The position numbers and the translations under genes are program-made. 64,000 nt of DNA from contig NW_024041484.1 of the NCBI RefSeq assembly GCF_014851395.1, forward strand, positions 5,032,183-5,096,182. The letters are read 5' to 3'. The stretch comes from Micropterus salmoides (lineage: Eukaryota; Chordata; Actinopteri; Centrarchiformes; Centrarchidae). The notes beneath the pieces were generated by a model, which saw only the letters and a list, made by a program, of their open reading frames with translations, was not told the origin of the DNA and ran no database searches. Below are positions 24,691-37,033 of the stretch, piece by piece (position 1 is the first letter of the stretch; each line of letters starts with the position of its first letter).

Positions 24691-25594
24691 GTAAGGGGTA
24701 AAATCAGGCATCTAGAATCACCTGTGACAGAAACTTAAAAGGTAGAGCTTAATGTATGTTTCAAAGCCCTCTTCTTTACTAGGAGTTCCTCATTCCATCA
24801 TTTCATTCATGTGGTGTTGGAATAATTGGAAATATGATTTCCCAATTGGGAAAATTCACCAATAGACTAAGCAATAGAAGGGTAGGTAGAGCCAACACCC
24901 CACCCCTGAAACATTTGTCATGTTTTGTGATAGTAATGGGTATCCAGCACTAGTTGAGTTGGTAGTCTGTTATCTTTTTTGTAATCTTTTTCAATCTTTC
25001 TTTATTTAAGTAGATTTAAATCCACAGTTCTCACTTGGATTCCAATGCTGGATATGTTAGGAAAATACCCTAGAAAATTCCCCAAATGCATTTTTTTACT
25101 TTGATTACCATATTCATCTACTGAAAATGACGATACTATACTACACATCTGTTTCTCATTTCCAACTGGCACTTTCATATGAAAAATAAAATGAATTATA
25201 TTCCCCAGACTAAGTTAGATTGAGATATACCAATTACCAAATCCTGTCAATAACACTTGCCAATGCTTGCTCATTAACTTGCGTAAATCAATCTTATCCA
25301 TAATTAATTATATTAGCTGCAGCTGTGTTTTCATGCTTTGACACCTCTGGAGAAGCAAATGTAAGCGTTGTCACAGCTATCGTATATTTTAGGCAGTTTG
25401 GATGGTTTATTCCTTATATAAAACATTTATGACAAGATAACTGGGGTGACTACCTGGGGAAATGAGTTATTGAAGTGAAGGTATCATCATAAACCGCTTT
25501 GGGACTGTGCCACAGGACAGAGATTTCCAAAATGTCCTTGAATGGGTAACCCCAATGGTACCACCAATTCATTTCACTATATGTCTAGTTTAGT
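24691..25594. other. no gene recognised
   Basis: Nothing supported beyond AT-rich DNA. Confidence 0.4.
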
Positions 25595-25855
25595 TCAACA
25601 TTTTGGCAAATACGCTTATCTGCTTTCTGGAGTAGAGTTAGATTATAAGATTATTAAGGTAAAGAATACCACCTACCTTTAAAGCTCACTAATTGTATAT
25701 ATCTCCCCATGATATGGTGGGCTATGTGCCAGAACATTTGTTAATTACGGAGCTTTAGAGGTGATCGTAGCTGAATTTCATTACTTTCGGACAGAGCCAG
25801 GCTAGCTGTTTCCCCATTTCCTTTGTGCTAAGCTAAGCTACAAGCTATTCCCAAA
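25595..25855. repeat. dispersed fish repeat fragment (GAGCCAGGCTAGCTGTTTCC type)
   Basis: Contains TTTTGGCAAATACGCTTATC near its left side and GACAGAGCCAGGCTAGCTGT plus TGCTAAGCTAAGCTACAAGC on the right. These are blocks I recognise as a high-copy fish repeat. Ends not defined. Confidence 0.45.
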
Positions 25856-27217
25856 ATGTCTAAGTATTACTTTAGCATGGGGATGCAATTTCATACACAT
25901 ACAAGACACAGTAAATACACCTTTATAAAAAAGGTTTTAAGCTTAGCCATGAAAGCCTTTGCAATACAAAGGAAGCGATCAGTTTGGTCCCACTTTCATG
26001 CATTGATCCTTGCTCTGCAGGCTGCAGGGTTCTTTGGGAGGTATGCAGTAAGCAAAGCTGTCAGTAATCTCATTGAGCGGAGTTCTAGCTAAAAGGAAAG
26101 CAGAGGGCTATTTTTCCATCATTCCAACATTTCTTCACAGGAACAGAATGAAAGTTCAGCATTAGTGCTGCAAGCAAGAAGCAAAAATGAATTTAAAATG
26201 TGCACAAACTGAAGGTTGTAGGATCCCAGTTTTAATACATTGTTGTTTTTAGCGTTAGCAAAAAGGAATGAGCTAATTTAAAATTAGCATATAAACACAT
26301 TATTCTAATAACGGTAGATAACTAACTAACAAAGCTGAAACTAATAATTCTCTTCAAGGAATTCAGCTCATTTTTTAAACACAAGGTTATCAGATATACA
26401 GAAAGGCACCAGACTGGGGGTAGGCGTCACAAGTTGCTTGGTTGCTGGTAATGACAGGAAAGTCTCATCAGTGGCTCACAAGCCACACATTTGTTATGCA
26501 ACCACACAAGTCTATTTTGGGCATCTTCAGAGGGATTTGATCATCAATAATGAATGGCTTGCCCCTATTTCAGAGTGGGCTGGTTTCATCTTGATCACAT
26601 ATTCACACTACGGAGTGTGGCTGTAGCCTGAGAGCTAATTTACCAAACACAAACTGTACCATATATACTGTAGTGGTGCCCAGAGCGTACACACACAGCT
26701 ATCCTCTGTGGAGCTGTATTTACAAATGTGTGAAGTTGTGATGTAACTCTTAGTTGTCCCATATTTTATGTCTTCATCTGACACAGAAATAAACAGTAAG
26801 CTAAGCTTGTTCTGAACTCTCTGGTTAAAGTAACCATTCATAGACAATATGACATTGTGTGCAGATATTTCCAGTGGCAAAAGTTTGACATTAGAAGATG
26901 TTTCAGTGAATAATCTAAAACATCAACCCCACACAGTCTTTGACAGAAACAGACCCAGGACAACCACCCTCCTACGTCTGCTTCTGTAAGTCATTCCTCA
27001 TCTGGAACCGTCTTTGTATCACGCTCAGGAAAACACACTGTTCTCTACCATGACAGGGTAGCTACTCTGCAGACAACATGCCATGTTGTACAGTCTAGTT
27101 TATGGACGTGATTCATTTCAAACAATAATTATCCTCAGAAGTAAACATTTGTTGGGTTATATACACTACTACAGTATAAACTGATTTTTACCTAATTTTG
27201 AGTCCATTTGCGTTGCA

Positions 27218-27220
<3 letters not shown>
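25856..27220. other. no gene recognised
   Basis: No gene or repeat is supported in this stretch. Confidence 0.4.

Positions 27221-27300
<80 letters not shown>
27221..27300. repeat. (GT)40 microsatellite
   Basis: 80 bp of uninterrupted GT, the longest simple array in the window. The 66-codon Val/Cys frame across it is an artefact. Confidence 0.97.
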
Positions 27301-27303
<3 letters not shown>

Positions 27304-27394
27304 TGCCTTATAAAGCTGCAGATGTATAGCAACTTTTGCATTCATTTGGTGTTGTGCACTCCTTTAAGCTCTGATTTGGTCTCCAGTATCTATA

Positions 27395-27620
27395 CATTTA
27401 GCTACTAAATGCTCCACTGTGCTCAACAGCTATCTCCACATTTTGTCTATTAGTTTGGTGCTGTGGATTGATGAGACTGAACCAAAACACACAAAGCAAC
27501 AAGTTCTATCGAGCTGAGGGGAAATACAGAGTTGTGTGATAATGCTCTTGCGAGTGTGTTGCTCCAAATGACAATTTTCAAATTAAACATTGTGAATAGA
27601 ACAGCAATTATTAGTGATGC
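27395..27620 (+). repeat. dispersed fish repeat, family 'GCTAAATGCTCCACT' (copy 2)
   Basis: Shares CATTTAGCTACTAAATGCTC, AACCAAAACAC and TCGAGCTGAGGGGAAATACA with the other copies of this family. Truncated and rearranged compared with the 7.4-kb copy. Confidence 0.55.
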
Positions 27621-27928
27621 TTTAATCAAATGAAGACACATTTCTGACACATAGCAAAAACTGGGTCAAAACATGATGAAGCTGCTTAACATATCTGCAG
27701 TGTGTACTTTATCTGATGAGTACTTAAAGGCAACAGGACATGCACATGATGTACAAAGAGTCACAAGATGGGGGGCAAATCTAGCCCTGATAACTACTGA
27801 GAGCTTTTCATCTAACAATATCAACTAAATCCAAAATAATGTACAGTAGAATCAAGTATAACACTATACCTGCAAGAACTGATTATTGGCCATGTGTGGG
27901 CAGCAGAAACAAGGTGTGAACCACAGAC

Positions 27929-28414
27929 CAGGGGTCGGCAAAGAAGTCTGGCATCGGGCCAAATTTTTCCAAGCCATTATATGGTGGGCCAGAACAAAGT
28001 CAAACCATATGAAATCATGTGCGCATTTAGCTCAGTTGCTATTGTGCGGTACTCCCGATGGGTCGATAGTGAGATCGATCCAATCTTGTTGCGGATATAT
28101 TTTTTGCGTTTGATCCGCATTCATAAGCCTATGGAGACATTTTCATTTTCCTGAGAAAATTCAGGGGAATCCAATCACACGTTCACTGACAGCTTTTTCT
28201 TTTGAATTTCCTTCAGAACTCTTCAAAGTAAAAGCTCTTAATAAACTCAACATGAAGTACTGCTGCAAAAGACGTTCTTGCGCTTTTATTTTAGAGGCGC
28301 AATCACTTAGGAAGTGGTTATGTGAGTAACTGTTATAGCACCAGCCTTCATCGATTTATTTATTTTAAATTTTTCTGCTCTCAAAGCAATCGGGCCGCCT
28401 ATTACCAACCACTG
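27929..28414. mobile_element. Charlie-like non-autonomous hAT element with 8-bp TSD
   Basis: Left end CAGGGGTCGGCAAAGAAGTC; the right end read from the other strand is CAGTGGTTGGTAATAGGCGG. Flanking octamers CCACAGAC (27921-27928) and CCATAGAC (28415-28422) match at 7 of 8. The 486-bp interior has no transposase frame. It appears to have inserted in a CATAGACTGTATATT block belonging to the dispersed family of 23946-24690. Confidence 0.8.
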
Positions 28415-28445
28415 CCATAGACTGTATATTAAAAGATGTGAACAC
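28415..28445 (+). repeat. terminal fragment of the CATAGACTGT family
   Basis: CCATAGACTGTATATTAAAA resembles the start of copies at 23946 and (inverted) 58571. It is cut by the hAT insertion at its left. Confidence 0.45.
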
Positions 28446-28539
28446 TACATGTTGAATTTGTAAGCACACAGTTGCGTATTTACACATACAGCAGTTTGAG
28501 AGCAACATTATCATTCATTTGGAGAGATGAATCTAAGTG

Positions 28540-28640
28540 CATTGTTCACTTTCTTTTAGCTCTGTTTTTGATTATGTTCATCAGCTAGTCGCTAACTGTG
28601 TCTGTTTGCTGTTTGCTGCTGAGCAGGTAGTGTACAGTCA
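28540..28640 (+). repeat. dispersed fish repeat, family 'GCTAAATGCTCCACT' (copy 3, fragment)
   Basis: Contains CAGCTAGTCGCTAACTGTGT and TTTGCTGCTGAGCAGGTAGT, which align with the 7.5-kb copy. Confidence 0.5.
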
Positions 28641-28644
28641 GTTT

Positions 28645-29160
28645 TTAGCAGTGTTCATTTTGTCAACAAACATTTTGATGAAAATATCACATTGACGACC
28701 TTTAACTCCATGATTTAATTGTAACAACAAAATGAATAAAAAAATATTTTGCAAGACAAATTCCAACGAAATTTTAATTCGTTGTGCACTGATGAGAAAA
28801 AACAATTTTGAAATTCCATGTCCTCTTTCCTTAGAGAAAGAACCTAGATTACTGCATGGCACACTGGCCATGGGTACACAACGCAATGCAAATGAGTGGG
28901 TCCACAAGCCAGGTCGAAAGAAAGAGGAGTAGGTCCGTAACACATTCTCATCCTGGATAATTAAACACATATTTCAAGGTATGCTCACTTCTATAAGGAA
29001 TTTGTATATATGTGCTTTAGCAAAATCAGTAACGTATCATGACTTAAACATTGACTAAAATTACATTAACATTGACTAAAATTAGACTAAAACAGAGATC
29101 CACTGATGAAATCTGAGACAAATCAAAACAAAGAGACTAAAATGCTAAACAAACTTGCAA
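28645..29160. repeat. possible DNA-element remnant with TTTTGTCAAC/GACTAAAAT blocks
   Basis: The left edge has TTCATTTTGTCAACAAACAT and the right part has several GACTAAAAT repeats (29053-29145). This resembles a fish element with 'CGTCAAC..GACTAAAAC' ends. No TSD, no coding region; boundaries uncertain. Confidence 0.3.
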
Positions 29161-30189
29161 TAAAGCTCCATAAAAGTGTTTCACACTAACATTTGTCTTC
29201 ACATCATCCATTTGATACAATGTTGACATATAAATAATGATTAAGGAGGTAATGATGATAATGAGTAAATGTAAAGGAACTTACAGAATGAGGTATAAGC
29301 AGGTGACCGTTTGAGTAAATCAGTGTAACATGTTTGAAAATCAAGGGAGAGTTTGAAGACATTATGAGTAGTCTGATATTTGGCATTAATACACATGCAG
29401 AAAATACTTCAGAGGAGATGATAAATTATACATACTGTATGTGCGTTCCGACTGCGCTGCAGACTACATCACAGTGTGTCTCAGGCTCCCAAATGTTTCA
29501 TATTTTTTGAGAAAAATGCCATTACCACTTAGAGTCATTACTGTTTCAAAAGGTTACACCATATGAAAAAAATTCAGCAGGAGGCTGGTTTGGGATTTAT
29601 TCAAGGATGTAAATGTGAAGTTGTTCTTTTGTATTTTGCTGAGCAACTGAGTTTAGCAGCATGAAAAGTGTTTTTGTTAAAGGATTTTGGAGGGATGACT
29701 ATACAAATGCTTCCGCCTGGTTGAGGGTAGATAAATTGTTATTTTACTTTGGATTTCTTCCTGCATGCAGTGAAAGGTGTTGTTGATTGGGAAAGTTTCT
29801 TTGAGTATTGTCATAAGTGTCAGCAGTGGTAAGTGATGTTTGAATTCTTTAAACGCTCAGGTTTAATGTCTGCTTCTTTTTCTCCGTCTTCTTCAGCACA
29901 ATCCATTTTGATTGACAATGGAAAATCAATTAACAGTGTTTTTTTAATGGAACAGCATGATATCAGCCCAATCATGGCCTTGTCCAGACAGATGGGATGT
30001 TAAGAACAAAAATGATTTTCCAAGGTGGGAAGGGTCCAACATGTAGCCTGCTATGTCTCTGCCCTGTCAGAGCAAAAAAGTCTCTATAATCACCTTATCT
30101 GACCATACGTAAAGACAAAAAATGTTTTGTAGTATATTCCTTACATTAGTTTGGCAAAATAATCTTTAACTCAACTTTCTAGCTTATTA
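29161..30189. other. no gene recognised
   Basis: No supported features in about 1 kb upstream of the LINE. Confidence 0.4.
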
Positions 30190-33040
30190 TATTATATTCT
30201 AGCTTGTGTTAAGAAACAGTAAGCATTCAACAAATGCTGCAAATGTAGCGTCAATTCCTCGTCACCCACAGCCTGTCGCAAAAAGTGGGGCAGACAACAA
30301 ACTAAATTCAGCTTTATTAAACTTCAGGTCTTTGGCAGGAAATACATTTTTAATCAGTGATTTTATAATAACGACAGTTTTTAACTGAAACTTGGTTGGA
30401 GGAGGTAGAGTTGCCATTTTGTTTAATGACTCCCTCCAATGCAAAAAGATGCCTTATGGATGCTTCTTTTGAATATGTGGCTCTTCAGCTGAATTCCTCT
30501 TCTCGAGCTACTTTTTCTAAATATTTACAAAGGGCTGAACATTGTGGTAACTGGTGTTGCTCTCTCTGATCATTCCTGTGTATTCTTTGAGAGTGCTATC
30601 TCCGTGCACACGAATGTACAAACAGAGGTGATCCAAAACGGCATATCACTGAAAACACCAGTGAAAAATTTATTCAGGCCTTCTCTTCGACACCTGCCCT
30701 CTCACGGGTCTCAGTCAATGAGCTTGTAGATAATTTCAATTCTAAAATTACAAATGTTATTGATTGCTGTTGCGCCAGCCAAGGTGAAGGTGGTCTCTGG
30801 TAAGAGAAGATCTCCATGGAGAAATGCCACGCTGGTTAGAACTCAAAAAAGAGAGTGTCGAAAAGCTGAACGCAGGGGGCAGAAAACAAATCTCCAGGTT
30901 CTTTGTGACTGTGACTATAAAGAGACTTGGCAACTGAGAAATGCAAGGCGGACCTTCTTCTCTGACATCATCACCAAAAATACTAATAATGCATGTGTCC
31001 TGTTTGCTGCTGTCGACAGGCTAACCAACCCTCCTGTGTCTGTAGCCTCTGAACTTCTATCCACCAGGGCCTGCAATGAATTTGCTTCCTTCTTCACAGA
31101 CAAAATTCAAACAATTAGACAAGCAACCAGTGCCTCCATGCCAGTTACATGATATGTCTTGTCCCTGTGTCCATCTAAAAACAATTCATATAGCATGAGA
31201 CAAATTGATTCTATTAACCATAAAAACCTGGAGGACATAATACAACATCTGAAATCCTCTTCATGTTGCCTTGATATTCTGCCAACAGGTTTTTTGTTTC
31301 TGATTGCTTGGCCTCAGATCTACTACAAATTGTTGACATGTCCCTCTTCTCATGTTTTTTCCCACAGGCCCAGCCACTCTTAAAAAAGAGCAATTTAGAC
31401 ACGTCACTAATAAGAGGGTTACAGGCCCATATAAAATCTCCCACTTTTAAGTAAAATCATTGAAAAAGCTGTTTATCAACAGCTTAGTGCTTTCTTGACT
31501 GTCTTGCAGTCAGGATTTCGACCACACCACAGCACTGAGACGGCTATTGTTGAGGTCTTAAATTACATTCATTTGACAGTGGGCACATTTAATCTTGGTA
31601 TTATTGGATCTCAGTGCTGACCATTTACATCCTTGAAACGGTCGACCACAACATCTTACTCAACAGACTTGAAAACTGGGTTGGACTTTCTGGCACAGTA
31701 CTAAACTGGTTTGAATCCTACTTAAAGGACAGGGACTACTTTGTGTCTATAGGTAATTACACATCTAAGCTAAGAAAAATGACTTGTGGAGTTCTCCAAG
31801 GCTCCATTCTGGGGCCTCTTCTGTTTAACATCTACATGTTTCCACTGGCTCAGGTTATGATGATAAATGACAAAATATGTTACCATAATTATGCAGATGA
31901 CACACAAATTTACATAACAATATCACCAGGGGACTATGATCCCTTAGTAAATATATTAATTACACATTAACAATTGGATGTGCCAGAATTTTCTTCAGTT
32001 AAACAAACAACAGTTTACAACAAACAAATAAAACTGAAGTTACTGTTTTTGGAAGAACGACTGAAAGTCAGTGCTCAGCTTCAATCTGTAATGTTAAGAA
32101 CCACAAACCAAGCCAGAAATCTTGGTGTAGTCATGGACTCAAACCTGAATTTAAGCTGCCACATTAAGACAATTACAAAGTCAACCTACTATCACCTGAA
32201 GAATAAATCACAGATTAAAGGACTTATGTCCCAGCAAGACCTGGAAAAACTTATCCATGTCTTCAGTCGACTCGACTACTGTAACAGTGTCTTTGAAGGG
32301 CTCCCTAAGAAATCCATCAGACAGCTGCAGCTGATTCAGAACACAGCTGCTCGAGCCCTCACTAAGACCAAAAAAGTGGATCACATCACTCCAGTTCTGA
32401 GGTCTTTACACTGGCCTCCTGTCTGTCAGAGAATTAATTTCAAAGTACTTAAATAATAAATTTAAATGCTCCATATTTGTATAGCGCCTTTCTTGTCTTT
32501 TCGACCACTCAAAGCGCTTTTACACTACATCTGCATTCACCATTCACACATTGAGCCACAAGTGCTCAAACAGAAACTAACATTCATACACATTCATACA
32601 CTGGTGGAACAGCCACCAGGGGCAATTCGGGGTTCAGTATCTTGACCAAGGACACTTCGACATGCAGCCTGAAGGAGCCGGGGTTTGAGCCACCGACCTT
32701 CCGATTAACAGGCAACCCGCTCTATCTCCTGAGCCACAGCCGTCCCAAAAAGCTCCAAATGGTTTAGGACCAAAATACATTTCTGATCTTCTGCTTCGTT
32801 ATGAACCGTCCAGAACTCTCAGGTCATCTGGGATAGGTCTGCTTTCTGTCCCCAGAGGCAAAACTAAACATGAAGAGGCAGCGTTTAGTTTTTATGCTCC
32901 ATATATCTGGAACAAACTCCCAGGTTTACTGAAACTCTCAGTGCTTTTAAATTCTTTTTACCACTGCCTTTAATTAAATCAAAGTTAAAGCTGTAGATTG
33001 ATAACTTTCACTGTACTGTAACTTTAACTGTCCTAAAAAA
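30190..33040 (+). mobile_element. L2 (Maui-like) LINE, degenerate, split by a SINE
   Basis: Pieces of a non-LTR retrotransposon polyprotein follow in order. Endonuclease remnants lie at 30290-30620 (LLNFRSLAGNTFLISDFI, GRVAILFNDSLQ-like in shifted frames, VALSDHSCVFFE). A linker is at 30754-31150. Reverse transcriptase at 31614-31970 has LSGTVLNWFESYLKD, QGSILGPLLFNIYM and the catalytic YADDTQIY at about 31890. The C-terminal part at 31974-32456 has ARNLGVVMDS, SRLDYCN and HITPVLRSLHWPPVC, resuming after the SINE at 32750-32970 (NGLGPKYISDLLLRYEP, RGKTKHEEAAFSFYAP). Stops, frameshifts and an internal endonuclease deletion make it inactive. Confidence 0.85.
32473..32746 (-). mobile_element. 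tRNA-derived SINE (copy 1), inserted in the L2 LINE
   Basis: On the minus strand the 5' end has an A-box-like GGCTCAGGAGATAGAGC (32720-32736) and a B-box-like GGCTCAAACCC (32682-32692), the internal RNA polymerase III promoter of tRNA genes. The body includes the rc of GCAATTCGGGGTTCAGTATC. The tail, on the left, reads the rc of ATATTTGTATAGCGCCTTTC. Flanks AAATGCTCC and AAAAGCTCC look like a target duplication. The LINE reading frame continues on the other side, so the SINE arrived later. Confidence 0.8.
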
Positions 33041-33660
33041 AAAAAGGATAGAGATGGGGAATCAAAGGAGTAAAATAAGCAAGGTTTTTATTTTCTATTT
33101 AATACTTTTTAAAAAAAATTCCCTGTTGCTTTTATTTTGCCTTGTTAAATGATGGTGAATGTGTTTCTTAAAGCAGTAATAAATTACTTTTTTGTACCTG
33201 GAGACATTTTTAGAAACAAATCAGCTGATTTTTGGACTGAAAACGGCAAAAATGGAAAAAATAAGTCAGCGGTTGTAATTGTAAATGTATATTGGCTCGT
33301 TTGTTGTTACTTTTATCAAGCTAATTAGTCTGTAATGTTGGTGATTTGATTGATGTCATCTATACAGCTGATCTCAGGGGGAGATTAGCTTTGGTTTTTG
33401 AGGTTGGACATGAGGATACCTTGTGATTAGAGATAACTGGATGCTTGGAACTGCAGCCATGTACAGTGCTCACAGAGCGATTTATGTTGTGATATAAGCT
33501 CATTTAGATGCTTGGTGTTTAATGTATGTTTGGTGTGGATAGAATGGTAGGTTTGAGCTTCTAGCTTCACAGAGGTGTGTAGCATGGATTGGCTGATGCA
33601 TTACTAGTTTCAGACATGAATTTCTCAATCTGCATTTTGCACGAAAATCATGTGGGCTAA
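33041..33660. other. no gene recognised
   Basis: A-run at the LINE end, then ordinary AT-rich DNA. Nothing supported. Confidence 0.4.
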
Positions 33661-33830
33661 AGAAAGCTAGAAACATGATTGAGAGACCAAACCAAAACAA
33701 CAAGGTTGCAGCTCATAAAACCAAAACAATAAGCTGAAAGACACTAAAGCATTTCAACGACCTGAGAGGAACTGCTGATTCGGGTGACAATTATCTGGGG
33801 GTTCACCACAACAAGCTTTCACATTGTACA
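33661..33830 (+). repeat. dispersed fish repeat, family 'GCTAAATGCTCCACT' (copy 4, 3' part)
   Basis: Contains CATAAAACCAAAACAATAAG, GCTGAAAGACACTAAAGCAT and GAGAGGAACTGCTGATTCGG. These match the flanks of the 44.8-kb nest. Confidence 0.55.
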
Positions 33831-34199
33831 TTTATTTCCTTTCTTGGCCAGCCTGTTTATCGCTATTTTATGGTCACTGCCAATGTTCTGCACAGGTGGC
33901 ATCCTTCATGTTTCTTTTTCTTACACTTAAGTTCAGCCTGTCTTTGCCTACTGCACCATTTATTGCTATACTAATCAATTAACTATGAGAGTTACGTGGA
34001 AAACAGGCAAAATCAAAGTATTCAGGGTATACTGAGCTGACTTCTTTTGAGCTATAACTCAATCCACAGTGGCAGCAGCCCTCACAGTGACAATCACAAC
34101 ATTTAAATTCCCATAGTCAGGCTCTCTCTCACTCTCATATCCCACTCTGCAGTCTCTGGTACATTTATAAATGTGACAGTATCGTTCCTGGGAGAAAAA
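33831..34199. other. no gene recognised
   Basis: Nothing supported. Confidence 0.4.
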
Positions 34200-35520
34200 T
34201 GCATGTACCTGCCTGCAAGACAGAATATTAAGAGGTAGGGGGTAAAGAGAGCGAAAGGGAGAGATGAAGAGAGGAGAGAAAATACAGGAGGGGCGGAGGG
34301 CCAGGGTGACAGAAAGAGGAAATGATGAAGTGTGTTGGATTACAGGGTGACATTGAAAGAAGCATCTCTGTCCCTTTTACTCCATCCCTCTCTTCCACTA
34401 TTCACTCAAACTCCTCGTCACCCCCCACACATCACGCACCACCCTCCAACACCTCCCTCCCCCACCACCCCATTTTTGAGAGACCCTGGGCCGCCTGGTG
34501 GCACCGCATGAGTGGGCCTCAGTGCTCCAGAGTGTCACAAACATTTTCCCAAGGCAGACGTGAATAAGATCATTGTCCTTCGGCGCAACGCTGCACGGCA
34601 GAATACAAAGTATGAGAGGGGAGGGGAGGAAAAGACAGGAGAGGAAATGAAAGGAGATGAGGAAATGAGAAAATAGGGGAGGAGAGAAAGAGGGTAAGAA
34701 GAGAAAAATTACATGGTCAACGAAACAGATAAGAGGGCAGGGAAGGAGATAAAGAGAGGAATAAATGGAGAAGTAGAGGGGGATGGAAGTGGAAAGTCAA
34801 GGGAAAATACAGGCGAGGCAAGAAGAGGATGTAAAAATTGGAAAATAGGGTGATGAATGGTAAGGAGTGCAATGGATGACAAATGAAGACCAGCATTCTT
34901 TTGATGGAAATGGAGGGAGAGGAAGATAGGCAGGTACAAGGTTAAAGGTCAAAAAGGAAATGGGAAAAGGAATGAAATAAAGGGAGGGGATATGTAAAGA
35001 AGAGGGGAAAGGCCCAGAGAAGGTGAAAGAGGAAGAAAGGATAATGGTGTAATGGTTCTCTACGCAGAGATGTGTACTTAGAAGCAGAACTCAGAGGCAG
35101 AGCAGTTGAAAGAAACCAATTGTTTACTTGGTAAGAGTTCAAAGCAGAGTTCGGCAACATGTAATCAGTTAGCGGAGGCAAGAGGCATGCAGGCAAAAAA
35201 CAGGAAGGAAGGCTGGAATGCTAGAGCTGGGTTTACCATGGGTAAAGAGGGCTGCTATATAGGCAGGGAGATAATGGTGAGCGAGGGGGATCGGATGACT
35301 GCGATTGGCAGCAACACACTGAGGGCAACTACAGGAAGGTGGGGAATGACTGGTATCTGAAATGACAGGAGATGTAAAGGATTCAAAAACACAGGGGGAA
35401 GAGCGAAGATGTGCAAAATGACTAAAGAGGAAATAGGCAGAAATGGACATGTGGAAAGAAAAAATGGAAACAAAAAAAAGAACAGTGGGAAAGCAGAAAG
35501 AGCAGATGAAAATGCAAAAG
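34200..35520. repeat. polypurine-biased (GA-rich plus strand) region
   Basis: The plus strand is dominated by GGAGAG/GAGGAAA/AAGGAGA motifs, strongest at 34600-35070, with a pyrimidine-rich interruption at 34375-34480. Minus-strand open frames here (34709-35539) read as Leu/Pro/Ser/Phe-rich, the expected translation of polypyrimidine DNA, so I do not call them genes. No fixed repeat unit. Confidence 0.7.
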
Positions 35521-35578
35521 AGTTAAAACCAACACACACTCAGACAATTCACATCAAACACTGATATTAAACATTCCA

Positions 35579-35605
35579 TTATATATATATATATATATAC
35601 ACACG
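35579..35605. repeat. (TA)n microsatellite with AC end
   Basis: About ten TA units followed by CACAC. Confidence 0.9.
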
Positions 35606-36127
35606 ACTATGGTGAAACATTTTTAGGTCTATTACCTGGGGATCATGGCTGAATTCTCTTGAAAAAAAAACCTATTAATTTTGCTAGGGTATAACGTGAA
35701 AATACAAAAATATTTTTGCATTATAGTCAAATTTTAGTGTAAGTTTGAGCAGGAAGAAAGGAATTGTAATTTCCTCAAACTAGACTCCACACAATAATTA
35801 TTATCCAGTGAGGGCAGTCAGGTATGTGAAAACCTATTTTCTGTCACCCTGCTCATCAAGGACCTGTTTACAACAGAACTATGGGGATCTCTGGGATAAA
35901 TTCCATTAGGGGTATTGAAAATATATTTCTTAGATGCAGTCAACGCCAAAGACCTTTTAAAATTGAAGCGACCTCTTGTGTGTGGCATCACTTGTGGTGG
36001 CTTCCCTGACTAAACTGTTATCTTTAGTAATAAAACATTGTTTTCTCCCAATGATGACCTTGAAGGAAACATACTCCAACTAACAACTGACTTTCTTCAC
36101 TCATAATGATACTCACCACACTTGTTG

Positions 36128-36129
<2 letters not shown>
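35606..36129. other. no gene recognised
   Basis: Nothing supported. Confidence 0.4.

Positions 36130-36165
<36 letters not shown>
36130..36165. repeat. (GT)n microsatellite
   Basis: About 18 GT units ending TGTGTCGGTG. Confidence 0.95.
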
Positions 36166-36166
<1 letters not shown>

Positions 36167-37033
36167 GGTGTTGTATTGCTTTATGGCATCCTTATTGTTG
36201 CAGCATGATATATAGACCCATCATTGTATCAACATATACATGTTCTGTTCTTCTAGCTGTTTCCTGCCATGGTCAGGTATGTGTAAACACAGCTATGATA
36301 AGTACAGAAGTTAAACCAGGAAGTGGGTCTGTAAACCGTAAGAAATATTTTACAATAAACAGTTTGGAAACAAATTTCCTGTTCGTCATCCAAATAAGTT
36401 TGGCTCACCAGAGCTTTTGATGGTCTGACTTCTCATGTTGTGTTGCCCTGTCTGGCTTACACAAACACACACACATACATAAGTGTAATCAAATTTAAAT
36501 GTTATCAAGTAGCATTTACAGTGTTGGTATTTTTCTGTTTATTTAAGGTGAGACTTAAAAGCAAAAAAAAAAAAAGACAGAGAAAAGCCAGCGTAAGCCA
36601 GAGAAAGACAATAGTTTAAGATGAACTACTGACCAACAAACTGGAAGGCTGCTGTATTCGGAATATTAAACACACTACCAAGTGGAAAAAACAAAACCAC
36701 CAATATCTACATTACATCCCAGATATCAGATGTAACAGCAAACAATAAAGTGCTAAATCTACTCCTCTGACCTTCTGTGTGTCTTTGCCAGTGAAAGCCT
36801 TTCATTGTTCCCAAGTGATCTCGAAGGAGGTGGTGCCAGTGTTACAACAATGCTCCACCCTCCAAAAATCAACTTTGTCCTTGAGAAAAGATTTATAACA
36901 GAAATTACATGACTCTTAATTAAATTTGTACTCTAATAAGTTGTCACTGAAAAAAAGTCAAATAGCTGGTGGTACTGAATCAAATGAATCATCTTACTAC
37001 TCCTGCCCACCTGCTTACTACCCAAGTATATCC
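36166..37033. other. no gene recognised
   Basis: Open frames have no domains. Nothing supported. Confidence 0.4.

Noticed and set aside
27208..27408. 66-codon Val/Cys-repeat frame
   Set aside because: Translation of a (GT)40 array.
34709..35539. Several minus-strand frames rich in Leu, Pro, Ser and Phe
   Set aside because: Expected translation of polypyrimidine DNA; overlapping frames and no domain.
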